Shown here piece after piece: positions 19,314-27,757 of a stretch of DNA of 30,004 bases. Origin of the DNA: a virus; IMG/VR virus record IMGVR_UViG_3300044701_000435, positions 1-30,004 of that record; one strand, written 5' to 3'. The notes under the pieces were generated by a model. The model was not told the DNA's origin and ran no database searches. It saw only the letters and a list, made by a program, of their open reading frames with translations. The first letter of the stretch is position 1. Every line of letters begins with the position of its first letter. The translations under genes were made by a program, and so were the position numbers.

Positions 19314-22003
19314 CTGACTTCTAAATCGACGTAGCGAATCAGACGGTAGAGCGGACCGTTCACAACGTCCTCGTAGTTCGCGGCTTGGACCGTCTCACCG
19401 AAGCCGTAAGAGCGCATTTCTCGCCAAGTGGTCGCTGGAGTGATGATTGCGCCATCGGCCATGATGACCTGATTGGAGCAGTCGAAGTTGAAAGCGTTGA
19501 ACCCTTTTGACCGGCTGTAGGTCGCAAGCTCCGTCTGGCTAACAACCCAATAGTATTGAGCCAATGTATTATCGTACAACTCTTTAGCTTGTACTCCATT
19601 CGCTAAGAAAGCGTTGTATTGATTTTGATCTATAAAGAAACACGGTCCTTCTGAAAGGTCTAAGCAAGTGGTTGTAAGATCCTTTGGAATGAGGTCTCCC
19701 AATCTACTTGGACTCAGAATGCCAGATGCATTGAAACTATAAATCGGACACCAGACCTCACCGTGAGCCAATGGAACAGAGCGATTCCAACCGCTGACAT
19801 GGGATTCCAACAAGTTCCACAGAAACGCTGACTTTGGAATCTTGTGGTAAAACTGACCGATTCCGTCGTAGTTGATAGCGTCAACTGTCGGTGCGTAGGG
19901 AAGATTAAAATATGTGTCTGCGGTCCACCTTATGTCGGCAATGTAAGCTTGTTCTGTATTGGTGACAGAAACTTGCGTGAACCATGGAGCCAGACAAGCC
20001 ATTGCAGCGTTGTTCTGATCTTTGAAGATGTCATCCGCAACGCCGTTGTCTTGGACAGTCTGGTTTGGTTGACCAAGTATCCTGACAGATGCATCAACCC
20101 CATCTTTGCCTCCCCACTTGTTGACCCAAAAGTCAGAGCCAAAGACGTTGGTAACGACTGGAGTCAGAGGGTCTGTGGTAAAGACTCGCTCCAAATTGTA
20201 GTCGTAAACACTACTGGAGAAACCCCACGGTCCACCGGACGGAACGTAAGCACAATTGACTGCTGGTCGAGAATTTGCGCCACCAACCGCAGTGCTTATC
20301 TGCGGGAAAACGTAGCCATACTGACCGCTGTAATTGCTCGGTTGAGCGATTATGTAAGTTCTAGTTGCTGAAATGTAAGGCGTATTTGAATAACTAAGAG
20401 CAGGAGAAAAACCTTTGGGTCTTAATTCAGTTCGCAACTCGATAACGTTTGCGCTTCTTTCGTAATTTGTCGCATCACTAAAAGCTATGTCAAACGCATC
20501 AATGCCAACAGCAGTGCTTGCTCGCACTGTTAAACCAATTGGGCTTAATCTAACAATTCCAACCTTCTCTTCAGAGATATCAACTTCGTCGTCATAGTTG
20601 TTAAGAAACCCCTCTTCAACAGCAATGCGTCTGCGGAGAGTCCGCATTGTCTCCATCCATGTTGGAACGTTTCCAGCTAACCACTGAGTTGCCGCTGTTG
20701 GTGAACCTACATTTTGCGTGTAGTAATAGGATGGATACGCAATTGATATGTAAGTGGTTGTTGGATTGATTTCCCAATATGGATCGTTAGCACCAAAAAA
20801 CACATTACAATCAATAGGATAGATCCTAACAATTGCATTTGGTCTCTTACTGGTCATCACTAGCAAGTCACCGCTGACCTCAACATTGATACCAATCTGG
20901 TCCAATGTTGGCATGAATGACGTTACACCAGTGAAGACTTTGAAATAGTCTTCATACACCAAGCCGGAACTTGCATCGTAAATCTGAACTCTAGCGCGTC
21001 CCCAAGTAAAGATTGCGTCGCCTATTGCCGTATTGGCATCCGTAGGGTCTGAGTATTCTGGAAAGGTTGAACGGATATCATAAGCGAAAGCAGCGTCAAC
21101 CCAAGCTCCCATTGCTCGCATCCATTGGAGAAGCAAGAACGGATTGGCAATGTTGTTGGCTTTTGCTGATCGCTCCATGCAAACGGATAGAGAGTCCGCT
21201 TGACCATACATCGGAGGTCCACCAGCAAAGTACGGAACGTCTCCGGTGAAGTACGGGAAGAAATAGACGCATGGAGTGCCATCCCTCCACGTTGCTGCCC
21301 AAGAGCCGTCAGAGCGTCTCCTGAACGATCTACAGCCCATTGCAGGAACTGTGTGCGTCTCTGCTGAACCATCTGGAACTTGCAACAAGACCTGAAGGTC
21401 TTTGCTGCCGCAGTTGTGGACCCGCCAGCAGTCAAACCGCTTGTAACTGTTGAGAATCTTAAAGGTCAAAAGACCTTCAATTTTGATTTCAGCAACAGCG
21501 ATTTTGTGGTTGTGGATTCTACCGGGAGGCAGAGACGGAACAGAACCAACTGAAGAGAAGTAAGATCTAACGTAAGACAGAAAACCGGAATCCCAATCGT
21601 CCCAACCTAAATGGATGTCATACGGAACGTCGTCAACGATCCTTCTGTGTAGCTCAAAAGACTTTTGAATCGCTTCAACATTGCAATATGTAGAGTCGAA
21701 TGTCTCAACATACTGGTCTAAATAGACTTGTCCACCTTCAACGTCTAAGTGTTTGGTCTCAAGCTTTGAGATCTCAATCTCAATTTCAGTCTGCGTTGGA
21801 GTGCTTCCGGTTACATAGAAGCTGGTAGCAGGATCAATACAATAGTCGTACTGAACTCCTAACGGTGTTTTTGAGCTAAGACCAACAACAAACGGAGTCT
21901 TACCATCTAAAGCTCTAGCGCACTTATTGTCGAATCTCGCATACAGGTTATTGAGATTGCGAGCATTCCACATTCGATCTTTGCGATCTTGTGCGAATGG
22001 CAT
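19310..22003 (-). CDS. Large distal tail protein, unrecognised (897 residues)
   Basis: The second-largest structural protein of the window by length after none (largest single frame here), beginning MPFAQDRKDRMWNARNLNNL and coupled to the upstream gene by TGATATG. It is rich in Tyr, Trp and Asp with many predicted strands, for example CRSFRRRSDGSWAATWRDGT and MYGQADSLSVCMERSAKANN. No signal peptide, coiled coil or catalytic motif that I can name. Its place downstream of tape measure and small tail genes suggests a baseplate, hub or adhesin protein. Sequence composition changes along the gene, with a more A/T-rich centre. I do not recognise its family. Confidence 0.7.
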   Translation of the reverse strand: MPFAQDRKDRMWNARNLNNLYARFDNKCARALDGKTPFVVGLSSKTPLGVQYDYCIDPATSFYVTGSTPTQTEIEIEISKLETKHLDVEGGQVYLDQYVETFDSTYCNVEAIQKSFELHRRIVDDVPYDIHLGWDDWDSGFLSYVRSYFSSVGSVPSLPPGRIHNHKIAVAEIKIEGLLTFKILNSYKRFDCWRVHNCGSKDLQVLLQVPDGSAETHTVPAMGCRSFRRRSDGSWAATWRDGTPCVYFFPYFTGDVPYFAGGPPMYGQADSLSVCMERSAKANNIANPFLLLQWMRAMGAWVDAAFAYDIRSTFPEYSDPTDANTAIGDAIFTWGRARVQIYDASSGLVYEDYFKVFTGVTSFMPTLDQIGINVEVSGDLLVMTSKRPNAIVRIYPIDCNVFFGANDPYWEINPTTTYISIAYPSYYYTQNVGSPTAATQWLAGNVPTWMETMRTLRRRIAVEEGFLNNYDDEVDISEEKVGIVRLSPIGLTVRASTAVGIDAFDIAFSDATNYERSANVIELRTELRPKGFSPALSYSNTPYISATRTYIIAQPSNYSGQYGYVFPQISTAVGGANSRPAVNCAYVPSGGPWGFSSSVYDYNLERVFTTDPLTPVVTNVFGSDFWVNKWGGKDGVDASVRILGQPNQTVQDNGVADDIFKDQNNAAMACLAPWFTQVSVTNTEQAYIADIRWTADTYFNLPYAPTVDAINYDGIGQFYHKIPKSAFLWNLLESHVSGWNRSVPLAHGEVWCPIYSFNASGILSPSRLGDLIPKDLTTTCLDLSEGPCFFIDQNQYNAFLANGVQAKELYDNTLAQYYWVVSQTELATYSRSKGFNAFNFDCSNQVIMADGAIITPATTWREMRSYGFGETVQAANYEDVVNGPLYRLIRYVDLEVS

Positions 22004-22004
22004 A

Positions 22005-22220
22005 TCAATAGAACCAAGAATCTTCCGAAGTCTGAACCACAGTGCGACCCACCGGCTGCTTGATCTTCAGCGTTGTTCCGTTTGGGGTCTGCTCAATAGC
22101 TTGATCCGGTCCAGCTACCAACTGGATCTTGCGGACTACATCAATCAACTGATTGATAGCACGAGCGTGTTCGGCTTTGATACCACGCTCTGCAACCTTT
22201 GCTGGTAGTGTTACAGCCAT
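22005..22220 (-). CDS. Small tail-region protein
   Basis: A 71-residue protein (MAVTLPAKVAERGIKAEHAR...) with a helical N-terminal half (AINQLIDVVRKIQLVAG) and a beta-like C-terminal half (TPNGTTLKIKQPVGRTVVQT). The start overlaps the upstream stop (TAATG), and its own stop precedes the 897-residue gene by one base. Short helix-then-strand proteins like this are common between tail genes, often as fibre or hub adaptors. Function inferred from position. Confidence 0.65.
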   Translation of the reverse strand: MAVTLPAKVAERGIKAEHARAINQLIDVVRKIQLVAGPDQAIEQTPNGTTLKIKQPVGRTVVQTSEDSWFY

Positions 22221-22597
22221 TAGATTTCGCAGAATTGAGCGAAGATTTTCGCGGTGCTACCAGCCGTCTGACATTTTACATACAAAGCGAATCTAACATA
22301 TGGAAGCAATATGAATTGCTGCGGAGGTATTTCCATAAAGAAGGTGCCAGTTGTATGTGATGAGACATCTCCAATACCAACTGATGAAACCAAATCCATA
22401 TTGTAGATCAGAACTTTGTACGGCAAAGACAGGTCCGCAGTGATATCAAGACTCTCAGACGCAGAGCCAACGTCTTGAGTCTGCTGACCCATGTCCACGC
22501 CAGTCATGTTTGCTACCGCATTCCAAGTCTGAGCGTTGATCGACGCTCCGTTTTTGCTGGCGTATAGCCGCGCTGACATTTGAATTTCGTCGGCCAT
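22220..22597 (-). CDS. Tail-region structural protein, paralog B
   Basis: A 125-residue protein beginning MADEIQMSARLYASKNGASI. It shares the N-terminus, the GVDMG-Q-TQ motif near residue 35, the PYK-LI phrase near residue 60 and the C-terminal FCEI with the gene immediately upstream (22609-22983). The rest is strand-rich. The pair is a tandem duplication that has diverged. Likely a beta-structured virion protein such as a tail or fibre-base component. The leader is C/A-rich without an SD. Confidence 0.75.
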   Translation of the reverse strand: MADEIQMSARLYASKNGASINAQTWNAVANMTGVDMGQQTQDVGSASESLDITADLSLPYKVLIYNMDLVSSVGIGDVSSHTTGTFFMEIPPQQFILLPYVRFALYVKCQTAGSTAKIFAQFCEI

Positions 22598-22608
22598 AAG
22601 TCAGTTGG

Positions 22609-22983
22609 TTAAATCTCGCAGAAAGTCGCTTGAATCGTCACCGCGCTAGTGTTAGCCAGCAAGTAGAGGCTCGCGTTAATGTAGGGAATCAAAAGCGTCT
22701 CGCCAGCGGGAAGCCGCATTGTGCCAGCACCAGCGGTAAATCCAGAAGTAAACGACAATTCGACATAGTTGGTGTTGTCCAGATTGGAGATCAGCAGCTT
22801 GTAAGGAGCAGTGACATCGACTGGAACATCAAGAATCTCAGATGAGCTTGCGCCAATAGATTGGGTTTGTGAACCCATATCAACGCCAGCCATCGTTGCG
22901 GATTTGGTGTATGTTACGCTCGGCAAAAACGCGCCACCTTTGGAAGCGTACAAGCGAGCCGTCATTTGGATTTCGTCAGCCAT
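22609..22983 (-). CDS. Tail-region structural protein, paralog A
   Basis: A 124-residue protein beginning MADEIQMTARLYASKGGAFL, paralogous to the gene at 22220-22597: same N-terminus, GVDMGSQTQ, PYKLLISNLDN and the FCEI end. Segments such as VELSFTSGFTAGAGTMRLPA indicate beta structure. The leader (CCAACTAACCTAACCCAAC) has no SD. It lies between the 290-residue tail protein and its paralog. Confidence 0.75.
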   Translation of the reverse strand: MADEIQMTARLYASKGGAFLPSVTYTKSATMAGVDMGSQTQSIGASSSEILDVPVDVTAPYKLLISNLDNTNYVELSFTSGFTAGAGTMRLPAGETLLIPYINASLYLLANTSAVTIQATFCEI

Positions 22984-22994
22984 GTTGGGTTAGG

Positions 22995-23867
22995 TTAGTT
23001 GGTTGGATCTAGTCTGTAAACGAAAGTATCCCACGCAGCAAACGTCCAAGTTTCATTGCGCTCAACTTGGTTCGTTTTGACTGTCAAAGATGTTGAATCA
23101 TTAGTCTTCAGCCAAGACCAAAAAGTTCCCTCAGGAGTCAGATTCGGATCTGTAGGTGGCTTTGGCATCACTGTTCTTACAATGCTTGGGAAGTCATTGC
23201 GAATCGCTAAAATCTCGCTTCTGTAAACGGAAGAAATAATCGGAGGAGTCGCAGGAAGACCATTGAGCGCGGAGTAAGAAGATATACGAGTCAGTGACAC
23301 TCTGCTGCTTTGAAACGACTGCTGACCTCTTGCCCACATTAAGACAAGTTGTTTTGCAATTGGAAACGATGTCCCATTAACATCAAACTGGAATGCGTTT
23401 GAATTTGGGTCTTCACCGGCAAGACGTATTTTTGAAAAGTAGTCAGCTTTGGTAGGCGCTGGTGGGGTTGATATGCTGTAAAACCGCTCCCATCTAGCTG
23501 CCTCCTCCCTAGCTGCTGGCAATTCAAATATTGATGCGTCGTAATATTCAGTCCTAAATTCAAATCTTATGGCTGGCTCTTCATTTAGAAGATCGCTTTG
23601 AGTTACTGGCTGCGGATTGCTTTCTTTAAGAATGGCAGATGGTCCACTGTATGTAACAGTAGCGATTGAATATGGGCCATCTTCGATGATCTGATACTTG
23701 CCACCAGCAGCTACCCATTGAGCAGACGCTAATCTAAGAGCGTCTTTGCTTCCTCTGTATTTGTAAGTTACAACAAGACCAGTGCCATCAGCATTGTTTA
23801 CATCACGAGCAATCGGAATGTACGCTGTTAGCGTTGGTTGAATTACATTGGTTTTGATTGTTGCCAT
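22995..23867 (-). CDS. Distal tail protein, unrecognised
   Basis: A 290-residue protein following the tape measure gene by 3 bases (MATIKTNVIQPTLTAYIPIA...). It is strand-rich with a central region PAIRFEFRTEYYDASIFELP and a C-terminal part ending WTFAAWDTFVYRLDPTN. Genes immediately after a tape measure normally encode distal tail or baseplate proteins, and the length suits that. I do not recognise a named family. Confidence 0.7.
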   Translation of the reverse strand: MATIKTNVIQPTLTAYIPIARDVNNADGTGLVVTYKYRGSKDALRLASAQWVAAGGKYQIIEDGPYSIATVTYSGPSAILKESNPQPVTQSDLLNEEPAIRFEFRTEYYDASIFELPAAREEAARWERFYSISTPPAPTKADYFSKIRLAGEDPNSNAFQFDVNGTSFPIAKQLVLMWARGQQSFQSSRVSLTRISSYSALNGLPATPPIISSVYRSEILAIRNDFPSIVRTVMPKPPTDPNLTPEGTFWSWLKTNDSTSLTVKTNQVERNETWTFAAWDTFVYRLDPTN

Positions 23868-23870
23868 AAC

Positions 23871-24986
23871 TTAAGCGTTCGCAAGATCTCTTGCCATTTG
23901 CTCTGTATTCTTATTGATTCCCTGCAAATACCTTTTCTGGTCAATTGCTTGTCTTATCATCTCGCTTTGACCAGACGAAAAAGCTCCAAATCCACCAATA
24001 CGAGAAAGCGGATCTTGCGCTCCACCTAATGAGAACTTCATTGTTTCAGACTTAAGAAGCTCTCTTCCCAATGTTCCAATTGCTGGAGCAGCTAGTTCTG
24101 GAGAAGTAAAATTTGCTCCACCTGTTCTTGATTTTGGTTTGATTCCTAAAAGTCCCAACAAACCCGCAGCAGGAATTGCCATTGTTTGCGAAAGGAAGCC
24201 AGCAACTTGAGATAAATCAAATCCATGTATATTGTAGTATGTTGTTTTTCCCATTGCCTCCTTTCCTCTTTTCATAATTTCATTGTATTGGTCAATGAAG
24301 TTTGCAAAATATTCAATTACTCCAGAAGCCGGTTTAGCAGACAATACCTTTAGCATTCTGATGGATTCATCAAGCTGAGCATTTGCTTTTGCTAAATCAT
24401 CAATGGTTTGTTTTGAAATTAACCCTCTGTCAGAAATGCTTTGAAATTCAGCCAAAGCGGCTCCTGCTGTCTTCAATTTCAAGCCATAAAGTTCTGTCAT
24501 CGCAGCGGTGGTTTCCGCAGATCTTCCAGATTGTTTGTACGCTTCCGCTATTCTAATTGAAAGTTCAAGGTTTGAGAGTTGAGCATTTGTTAAATCATCC
24601 AATGACAACCCAAGAGCTTTGAAAACATTAAGAGAATCAACATCTCCAGAAGTTGCTTTAAGTCTTGCTTCTTCAAACTTGTTCAATACAGATGAAAACT
24701 TTTCAAATGCAACACCAGTTTCACCGGCTAAGATTTGAAGACGCTGAATATCATCCGTACTCACATTCAACTGCTCTGATAAATCGGATATGTCATCGGC
24801 AGCTTTTATAATTGAGTTAGCAAATCCAGTGACAGCAGCAACTGACAAAGCTCCAGCAAGTCGGCTTGTTACGGCAGACTTAAAGCTAGATCCAAACTTC
24901 TCGCCCATGCTTTGAGCGCGTTTGATTCCAGTTTCAAACTGAGTAGAATCAACCCCAAGCTTAACAAGTAGAGAAAGTACTCCCAT
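23871..24986 (-). CDS. Tail tape measure protein (short)
   Basis: A 371-residue protein starting at ATG 24986 (MGVLSLLVKLGVDSTQFETG), one base after the upstream stop (TGATATG); the upstream ATG at 25022 is less likely. The N-terminus, VDSTQFETGIKRAQSMGEKF, is typical of tape measure proteins. It is followed by long helices (AADDISDLSEQLNVSTDDIQ; LSIRIAEAYKQSGRSAETTA) and a hydrophobic segment near the middle (VAGFLSQTMAIPAAGLLGLL). It sets tail length and would be ejected during infection. At this length the tail should be short. The gene is visibly more A/T-rich than its neighbours. Confidence 0.85.
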   Translation of the reverse strand: MGVLSLLVKLGVDSTQFETGIKRAQSMGEKFGSSFKSAVTSRLAGALSVAAVTGFANSIIKAADDISDLSEQLNVSTDDIQRLQILAGETGVAFEKFSSVLNKFEEARLKATSGDVDSLNVFKALGLSLDDLTNAQLSNLELSIRIAEAYKQSGRSAETTAAMTELYGLKLKTAGAALAEFQSISDRGLISKQTIDDLAKANAQLDESIRMLKVLSAKPASGVIEYFANFIDQYNEIMKRGKEAMGKTTYYNIHGFDLSQVAGFLSQTMAIPAAGLLGLLGIKPKSRTGGANFTSPELAAPAIGTLGRELLKSETMKFSLGGAQDPLSRIGGFGAFSSGQSEMIRQAIDQKRYLQGINKNTEQMARDLANA

Positions 24987-24987
24987 A

Positions 24988-25539
24988 TCAGTTGGTCTGT
25001 TGGCTTTGCCAGATTGCTTCACTTTGGTCGTCCCACAACTGGACCTGACCCATCATTTCTGCGTGAGCTAGAATCAGCCTCTCAGCGTCACCAATAGGCA
25101 TCTTGATTGCGTCATCCGATCCAATACCAATGTTCAAGCAACCAACCAGAACACGTTCCGGCCACGGCATTGCTGGACGCTTTGATTTGCTTCCAGATTC
25201 CATCAACACTTCGGGAGCGGTTGATTGGTCTTTTAGCCACAACTGGAACTTCTCGGATTCCGCCAGCAGATTGAGCTTGGCGATCCGCTTTCCCCACAAC
25301 CACAAGACAAGATCCTTCCAGACTGACTTGATGGATCGAATGGATTCCAGCGGAGACTGTGAGCAAACAACCACAGCCTCCACTAGATCACTCGAAGTGA
25401 TTTCCCCACCTAAGACGTAAGGAGAACCCAACCGCTGCAAGAGTATCGCGTGTCCTACAGTGTAGGGAACAAGACGAACCCCAAGCACTGTTGGTGCTGG
25501 AGGTCCGGTCTCTGCGAGAATCTTTGCAAGATCAGCCAC
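24988..25539 (-). CDS. Tail assembly chaperone-like protein (by position)
   Basis: A 183-residue protein from GTG 25539, between the tail tube and tape measure genes, where siphoviruses encode tail assembly chaperones. It is largely helical (YTVGHAILLQRLGSPYVLGG; MPIGDAERLILAHAEMMGQV) with a Trp-rich middle (KDLVLWLWGKR). Chaperones in this place often use a -1 frameshift. I see no clear slippery site or overlapping second frame, so a single product is likely. Assigned by synteny, not by sequence family. Confidence 0.6.
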   Translation of the reverse strand: MADLAKILAETGPPAPTVLGVRLVPYTVGHAILLQRLGSPYVLGGEITSSDLVEAVVVCSQSPLESIRSIKSVWKDLVLWLWGKRIAKLNLLAESEKFQLWLKDQSTAPEVLMESGSKSKRPAMPWPERVLVGCLNIGIGSDDAIKMPIGDAERLILAHAEMMGQVQLWDDQSEAIWQSQQTN

Positions 25540-25542
25540 AGA

Positions 25543-26028
25543 TTAGAGTGTGAACGTCGAAGCGTTGCCGGTCAAAGCCGTAGCATCAAGATACTTGGTG
25601 AGAGTAACAGTGACCATAACTTTACCGCTGCTTGTGAATTTTACGCTTCCACCACCGGAATAAACGTAATTTCCATCAATGGAATTAATGGCTTGTCCAG
25701 CAGTAACAACGCCAACATCAATGTCATCGCTTGATGCAATTGTGGCGTAACCATTAACCGCAGGAAGACCAGCGGCAAGCTTGGCTTGAGCAAAGGTGCT
25801 TGCAGACGGAATGAACGTAACGCTTAGGCTAATGCGCTCATTAGCGGACACTTGAGCCACAACTTCACCGGCTCCGTTTTTGATCTGCTCAACGTCGGCT
25901 TCGTGAGTTGCGTCGTAACTCTCAATCGTAGTAATTGCTCCAGTTGTGAGAGCCACTCCAGCAGGAGTGAAAAGAGTTATTGTTCCCTTCGCTCCATAGA
26001 CTAGAGCGAGTCCTTTTGAGTTTGCCAT
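25543..26028 (-). CDS. Tail tube protein
   Basis: A 161-residue protein (MANSKGLALVYGAKGTITLF...). The pattern TTGAITTIESYDATHEADVE QIKNGAGEV, then RISLSVTFIPS and VKFTSSGKVMVTVTLTKY, is that of tail tube proteins of the lambda gpV or phage-tube type, which assemble as stacked hexameric rings. It is Gly/Thr/Ala-rich with no membrane segment, and precedes the chaperone and tape measure genes. Leader: AACAACCCAACAAC, no SD. Confidence 0.75.
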   Translation of the reverse strand: MANSKGLALVYGAKGTITLFTPAGVALTTGAITTIESYDATHEADVEQIKNGAGEVVAQVSANERISLSVTFIPSASTFAQAKLAAGLPAVNGYATIASSDDIDVGVVTAGQAINSIDGNYVYSGGGSVKFTSSGKVMVTVTLTKYLDATALTGNASTFTL

Positions 26029-26040
26029 GTTGTTGGGTTG

Positions 26041-26526
26041 TTAAATTGCGTTTGCTGCTGCGAAAATTGTCATGGAGCGCGTAAAAGTTCTAGCTCTTTC
26101 GCTAGTATCATTGATTCCGAAGTCAACGGGAACAGCGAACTGAGCGTTGTATCCACCAGACGGATCTGTGTCGTCTGCGTTCAACTCCGAGATGTTACCG
26201 TCAACGTAGAGGTATTGCAGGAGGTTGTCGAAGACTTGGACCACAGCGAGCAAGTGAGGCTCTGAGGTATCATCCGCGCTCAACTGGAGAACCGCCGAAA
26301 CGTCTAGCTCGCAAGTGCGGTCCAACGGATGAACCGGAACCGCAGTTGATGCTCGGACAACGATGCGCGGGAAGTCCGGCATCCGGTCTTCAAGATCGGA
26401 ATCCGCGAACGCACCGTGTCCGTAGCTGGTCAGACAAGCAGGAGTCCCAAGCGGAGACGCTGACCAGTCTTGAGCAGCCAGCCAGTCAACCAAAGCGCGT
26501 TCAGTGCGTAGAGCGACAGCGTTCAT
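26041..26526 (-). CDS. Tail terminator/completion-like protein
   Basis: A 161-residue protein (MNAVALRTERALVDWLAAQD...) immediately upstream of the tail tube gene, where tail terminators are usually encoded. Features fit that fold: an N-terminal helix (RTERALVDWLAAQDW), RMPDFPRIVVRASTAVP with a Pro-rich turn before a strand, and a late basic strand (RARTFTRSMTIFAA). It would cap the tail tube and join it to the head. Start overlaps the upstream stop (ATGA). Assigned by position and pattern. Confidence 0.65.
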   Translation of the reverse strand: MNAVALRTERALVDWLAAQDWSASPLGTPACLTSYGHGAFADSDLEDRMPDFPRIVVRASTAVPVHPLDRTCELDVSAVLQLSADDTSEPHLLAVVQVFDNLLQYLYVDGNISELNADDTDPSGGYNAQFAVPVDFGINDTSERARTFTRSMTIFAAANAI

Positions 26527-27305
26527 GTTACGGTTACTCCATGTTTCTCCAGCACTTCTGCGGCTTCTTCCATCTTGGCGCGAATATGGATCTCAAGCTC
26601 TTTTGCTTCGTCGTCGTAAGCTTGCTGCATCGCTTTTGCGTAGATCGAATTGACCTTTCCGATCTGGTTGTCAGCCAGACCAATGTTCATACGAACATGA
26701 GAGTGAGGAGAGATACCGGCTTTCGCGTTGTAAGCGTAAGCAGACGATCCGCGGTGGACCGATACGTTTTCGGTTGGCAGACCGTATTGGTTGGCTAGAT
26801 TCAACAACGCTTGATTAGCTGCGATTGAACGAACACCAGCGGAACCTTTGCGAGCGCGTCGAGTACCACCAAATTGCGTAAACGATGGAGACAGTTTCTT
26901 GATACCTTTGACGACGCAGCTTTTTAGATAACCAACGGAACCAGCAGCGCGACGACGCAAGCTTGCTGCGGCTTCACGCATCTTCTCACCGTAGAGACCT
27001 TCCTTACCGGCTTTCTTGTTCTTGGCTTGAGCGATCAAGTGGACCACTCGCAATTCACGCGAGCGACCAACCAGCTTGCCGGTCTTCTTGTCTCGACGAC
27101 GTTCACCAACCGGACGGTTGAAGTAGTCGAGAATCTTGTTTCTCGCAGCTTGCGGTGACTTAGGGGGAAGCAAGCAATACAGCCGCAGCAACAGATAGAA
27201 CGTGCGAGCGTTGATCGCTTCAGCCAACGACCGCTTAGTTCTCGGGAGGTATTCTCTCCAAGCAGCAGAGAATCGAGTTGTATCGACGACGACGGTTGGG
27301 GTCAT
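26523..27305 (-). CDS. Neck/minor tail protein (HK97 gp10-like by position)
   Basis: A 260-residue, strongly basic protein (MTPTVVVDTTRFSAAWREYL...). It contains RLYCLLPPKSPQAARNKILD, a basic stretch (GERRRDKKTGKLVGRSRELR; GGTRRARKGSAGVRSIAANQ), and a helical C-terminus (DEAKELEIHIRAKMEEAAEV). Basic proteins of this size in this slot are usually head-tail connector or minor tail proteins. It overlaps the neighbours on both sides by ATGA. The family is not certain. Confidence 0.6.
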   Translation of the reverse strand: MTPTVVVDTTRFSAAWREYLPRTKRSLAEAINARTFYLLLRLYCLLPPKSPQAARNKILDYFNRPVGERRRDKKTGKLVGRSRELRVVHLIAQAKNKKAGKEGLYGEKMREAAASLRRRAAGSVGYLKSCVVKGIKKLSPSFTQFGGTRRARKGSAGVRSIAANQALLNLANQYGLPTENVSVHRGSSAYAYNAKAGISPHSHVRMNIGLADNQIGKVNSIYAKAMQQAYDDEAKELEIHIRAKMEEAAEVLEKHGVTVT

Positions 27306-27757
27306 TTGGTTTTGGCTCCCAAGTCCAGAACGTAATACGCACCGGAGCCATCGCGTCGAGCGGACATAATCCGCAGTTGTCGTCCGTCGTAAGTCACCAA
27401 TCGACCAACTACCGGAATCATCTTCCCAAAAGTCAGCAGCAAGCGGTCAGTGTTCTCTTGAAGGATCAAGCTTCCAGACTCTTGCAAGAGCCGGTCAGCG
27501 TTAGAGCCGACATCACAAGACCAGACAGAAGCGTCAACGGTTACAAGCGTGGAGTCAGCTAATCGCCAGTCGGCCAGCTTAACCAGAAGACGGACTTGAA
27601 CGTTGTCTTGGAATCCACCAGCAATGACCGAGTTAGAGTCAGTGATTGCAGCAGGAAGACAACGCACCAGCACTCCCTGCCACAAAAACGACGGGTTTCC
27701 CATCGCGCTCTGTAGCACAGACATCCCCAACTGGAGACTGGTTGCAATCAGGTTCAC
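27302..27757 (-). CDS. Head-tail connector-like protein
   Basis: A 151-residue protein from GTG 27757, overlapping the upstream stop by GTGA. The N-terminal half has a helix (ATSLQLGMSVLQSAMGNPSF) and strands. The centre contains LLQESGSLILQENTDRLLLTF, a repeat unit like the LQED repeats in the protein at 238-471. The end reads RLVTYDGRQLRIMSARRDGS. Position before the neck and terminator genes suggests a stopper or connector protein. Inferred. Confidence 0.55.
   Translation of the reverse strand: MNLIATSLQLGMSVLQSAMGNPSFLWQGVLVRCLPAAITDSNSVIAGGFQDNVQVRLLVKLADWRLADSTLVTVDASVWSCDVGSNADRLLQESGSLILQENTDRLLLTFGKMIPVVGRLVTYDGRQLRIMSARRDGSGAYYVLDLGAKTK

Noticed and set aside
24988-25539. Programmed frameshift in the tail assembly chaperone gene
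   Set aside because: No convincing slippery heptamer or long second frame was seen, and the gene is a single intact frame up to the tape measure start.
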